From contig CANLMN010000001.1 in NCBI GenBank assembly GCA_947492105.1, forward strand, positions 400,403 through 464,402: a stretch of DNA of 64,000 nt, in the 5' to 3' direction. Shown one piece after another: positions 62,346 through 64,000 of the stretch. Both the position numbers and the translations under genes were made by a program. The notes beneath the pieces are model-generated. The model made no database searches and had not been told where the DNA came from. It saw only the letters and a program-made list of their open reading frames with translations. The DNA comes from an uncultured Aquimarina sp. (GTDB lineage Bacteria > Bacteroidota > Bacteroidia > Flavobacteriales > Flavobacteriaceae). Each line of letters opens with the position of its first letter. Position 1 is the first letter of the stretch.

Positions 62346-63191
62346 TTACTTTGCGAGTAGCTTGTGAGATTTCTTGAATGTTGCAGGAGGCGTTCCAAGT
62401 TGTTTCTTAAAAAACTTAGAAAAGTGCGCGGCTTCCTTAAAACCGAGCTCATAAGCAATTTCTTCTGCAGTTTTATCAGAATACAAAAGTAAACGTTTCG
62501 CTTCTAAAGTAATTCTTTCATTAATAACCTTGAGCGGAGACATATCGCCAGTTTTCTTAAAAACATTGGATAATGTTTTGGGAGATTTGAACAGTAAATC
62601 GGCATAATCTGCTACTTGATGTTTCTCTCTAAAATTCTGTTCCACCAAGACATGATATTGACGTATTAAATCAAATTGACCAGTTGGCATATCAGGTTCT
62701 ACAAATTCTCGTTTGATTAACCTCGTTGCAGTAATTAGTAATCTTTTTAATAGAACATGTAACATTTCTCCTTGAATATGATCTTTTGTCTCAAATTCCT
62801 CTTCAAAAATAGCAAACATGCGTTGAAAACTCTCCTGCTCCTTGTCGGATAATTTAATCATTGGTGCACTAGAAGAACCAAAAAACAACAATCCATGACA
62901 AGAAACCTCTTGGTCATGTTCTCGTATACAATAGAATTCCTGATTAAAAACAATTGCAATTATCCCCGAATTTACCGGGATTTCCAGTATATTCAAAGGA
63001 GTACAAAAAACTAATTGATGCTGATCTAATTGAATTTGATACCCATCTATAGTAATACTTGTACTCTCTGATCTATTCCACAAAATTTTATAGAATGATT
63101 TGCTTTGTAATAACTCCTGAGAAGGTCCACAATTAAAATTTGTTAGGATAAAATTACTTTCATCTTTGATATTATTATATTGTAGTTTCAT
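62346..63191 (-). CDS. AraC/XylS-family transcriptional regulator
   Basis: This 281-residue regulator has an N-terminal ligand or dimer domain of cupin type (NCGPSQELL, TITIDGYQIQLDQHQLVFCTPL, IIAIVFNQEFYCI). The C-terminal double helix-turn-helix reads EKHQVADYADLLFKSPKTLSNVFKKTGDMSPLKVINER and KTAEEIAYELGFKEAAHFSKFFKKQLGTPPATFKK, which matches the AraC signature. It precedes the DUF1569 gene. The inducer is not predictable from sequence. Confidence 0.94.
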   Translation of the reverse strand: MKLQYNNIKDESNFILTNFNCGPSQELLQSKSFYKILWNRSESTSITIDGYQIQLDQHQLVFCTPLNILEIPVNSGIIAIVFNQEFYCIREHDQEVSCHGLLFFGSSSAPMIKLSDKEQESFQRMFAIFEEEFETKDHIQGEMLHVLLKRLLITATRLIKREFVEPDMPTGQFDLIRQYHVLVEQNFREKHQVADYADLLFKSPKTLSNVFKKTGDMSPLKVINERITLEAKRLLLYSDKTAEEIAYELGFKEAAHFSKFFKKQLGTPPATFKKSHKLLAK

Positions 63192-63570
63192 CTATACGAA
63201 TTTAGCATTTCAAGTAATGAACGGATGAAATTCCATAATCTTATCGATCGTACGAATATCTCCACGCGGCTCATTTGGTAGTCAAAGTAACGAAGAATTC
63301 TTGTTACTTTTAAATTATAAAGCTTGAATTATTTTGGTTATTTATTGCTTTGGGTGGAGCTCTAATCGTTGAGATAACACAACCACTTCATTTACCCATA
63401 TTTGGACTACTACTACAAAAATTCCAGTATATAACATTCTTTATATCGCACAGGCTTAGCTATGAAATATACGAACAAGACAAGGTGTGATATTATATGC
63501 CTAATTGGATAATACAACATCCCTAAATCACAAAGCCATTCAATAATTAACTTGATATTAATGGTGCTAT
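63192..63570. other. Intergenic region with repeat copy c
   Basis: About 380 bases without a supported gene. It contains family 2 repeat copy c and the approach to a strong terminator. Confidence 0.5.
63441..63510 (+). repeat. Dispersed repeat family 2, copy c
   Basis: It reads TTATATCGCACAGG, CTTAGCTATGAAATATACGA, ACAAGACAAGGTGTGATATT and ATATGCCTAATTGG. It is the best-preserved copy; copies a (17216-17317) and b (30563-30635) share the TAGCTATG-AATATA-GAAC core and the CTAATT end. Confidence 0.6.
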
Positions 63571-63610
63571 AAAAAAAGACGACTCAGGATCTCCTGAGTC
63601 GTCTTTTTTT
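63571..63610. terminator. Strong bidirectional terminator
   Basis: A near-perfect ~19-base stem built on AAAGACGACTCAGGA and its complement, with outer A7/T7 arms. On the minus strand it ends the right-edge gene. Confidence 0.92.
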
Positions 63611-63673
63611 ATATTTTGATGTAATCTCTTTTAGGGAGAATAGTACTTTTCTGTCTGTTTTGGGGGAGAGTTC

Positions 63674-64000
63674 TTAGTGTTGCACTGTAAAGCTCTTAGA
63701 AAATGTCTTTTTGCCTTCCTTAACTACCAATCGGTACTCACCAGCAGACAAATCTTTTGTATTATAGTTTCTTTTGATCATCATATCATTCACTAATCCT
63801 TCGGCTACAACTGTAGCTCCATTGGATGCATACATAGTAATCTGTACATCATCTTGGTTGTTATTAAAAAGAGAAAAATGGAATACATCGCCTTCTTTGG
63901 AATACTGCGGCTTGAAAACAAATTTCTCAGCATTTTTGAGTAACGTAACTCCTTGGTCATTCTTAAGTACTGGAGTAATTTGGATTTCAGTAGCGCTTTC
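63674..64000 (-). CDS. C-terminal part of a secreted beta-rich protein (5' end outside window)
   Basis: The minus strand is open from base 64000 to the TAA at 63674-63676, giving 108 residues that start ESATEIQITPVLKND and end FSKSFTVQH. Two similar ~45-residue halves can be seen (DVFHFSLFNNNQDDVQITMYASNGATVVAEG; LSAGEYRLVVKEGKKTFSKSFTV). This resembles small Bacteroidota periplasmic or secreted proteins whose last strand carries a K-x-F-x-(V/I) pattern. No family name is given. The gene is followed by the strong terminator at 63571-63610. Confidence 0.75.
   Translation of the reverse strand, partial: ESATEIQITPVLKNDQGVTLLKNAEKFVFKPQYSKEGDVFHFSLFNNNQDDVQITMYASNGATVVAEGLVNDMMIKRNYNTKDLSAGEYRLVVKEGKKTFSKSFTVQH

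Noticed and set aside
1-64000. CRISPR arrays, tRNA or rRNA genes, intact IS elements or prophage
   Set aside because: No regularly spaced short repeats, no cloverleaf-like conserved blocks, and no transposase, integrase or phage structural motifs were seen by eye. A tRNAscan or ISfinder run would be needed to exclude them fully.

Overview
The window is a piece of chromosome from an AT-rich marine member of the Bacteroidota, most likely a Flavobacteriaceae species of the Aquimarina/Kordia type; the genus is a guess. The evidence is a SusC/SusD pair, type IX secretion (T9SS) C-terminal sorting domains on several secreted proteins, many lipoproteins with Bacteroidota-type lipoboxes, TAnnTTTG promoter boxes, a Bacteroidota-type T6SS tube protein (TssD/Hcp) and conserved flavobacterial housekeeping blocks. 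No rRNA, tRNA, CRISPR array, intact transposase or integrase was found.

Layout. 1-5.8 kb: a SusC (cut by the window start)-SusD-lipoprotein uptake locus closed by a perfect palindromic terminator. 5.9-16.9 kb: a same-strand run of seven genes: a large repeat-rich PKD surface lipoprotein, a TssD/Hcp protein with a C-terminal extension, an 1143-residue T6SS-cargo-like protein with an embedded OmpA-like segment, and four directly abutting formylglycine-enzyme-fold (SUMF1-like) lipoproteins. These four are mosaic copies of one another, followed by the six-codon stump of a fifth. This looks like an orphan T6SS effector/immunity (or effector/accessory) island that grew by tandem duplication. 16.9-17.5 kb: dispersed repeats and a 47-residue Gly/Ser/Trp micro-ORF. 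17.5-28.3 kb: housekeeping (mpl, obg, adk, purK, purE, M3 peptidase) with small envelope proteins between and a cluster of non-coding repeats. 28.4-39.7 kb: a T9SS M28 peptidase, a GbsR/MarR-type regulator with two identical operators controlling itself and a membrane-protein/methyltransferase/SDR operon, an esterase lipoprotein, a frameshifted DUF2846-like gene, a GNAT enzyme, an ECF sigma factor with a small zinc-finger partner, and a UbiA-like protein. 39.8-50.9 kb: gcvP, a truncated haemoglobin, a T9SS-exported glycosidase with an inverted-repeat control region, an epimerase/glycosyltransferase pair, a NYN-LOTUS RNase-like protein and a beta-propeller protein. 51.1-63.2 kb: a VWA/MoxR pair, then an exopolysaccharide-type locus: a glycosidase lipoprotein, a 1279-residue membrane GT2 synthase fused to a GH26 hydrolase and a degenerate second glycosidase domain, and convergent MBOAT and SGNH-like O-acylation genes, followed by DUF1569 and AraC genes. 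The right edge holds the 3' end of a secreted protein gene.

The two most unusual systems are the TssD-cargo-tandem SUMF1 module (9.4-16.9 kb) and the synthase-hydrolase fusion locus (54-61.6 kb). Two dispersed intergenic repeat families, several decayed genes and two apparently leaderless promoters are also described.
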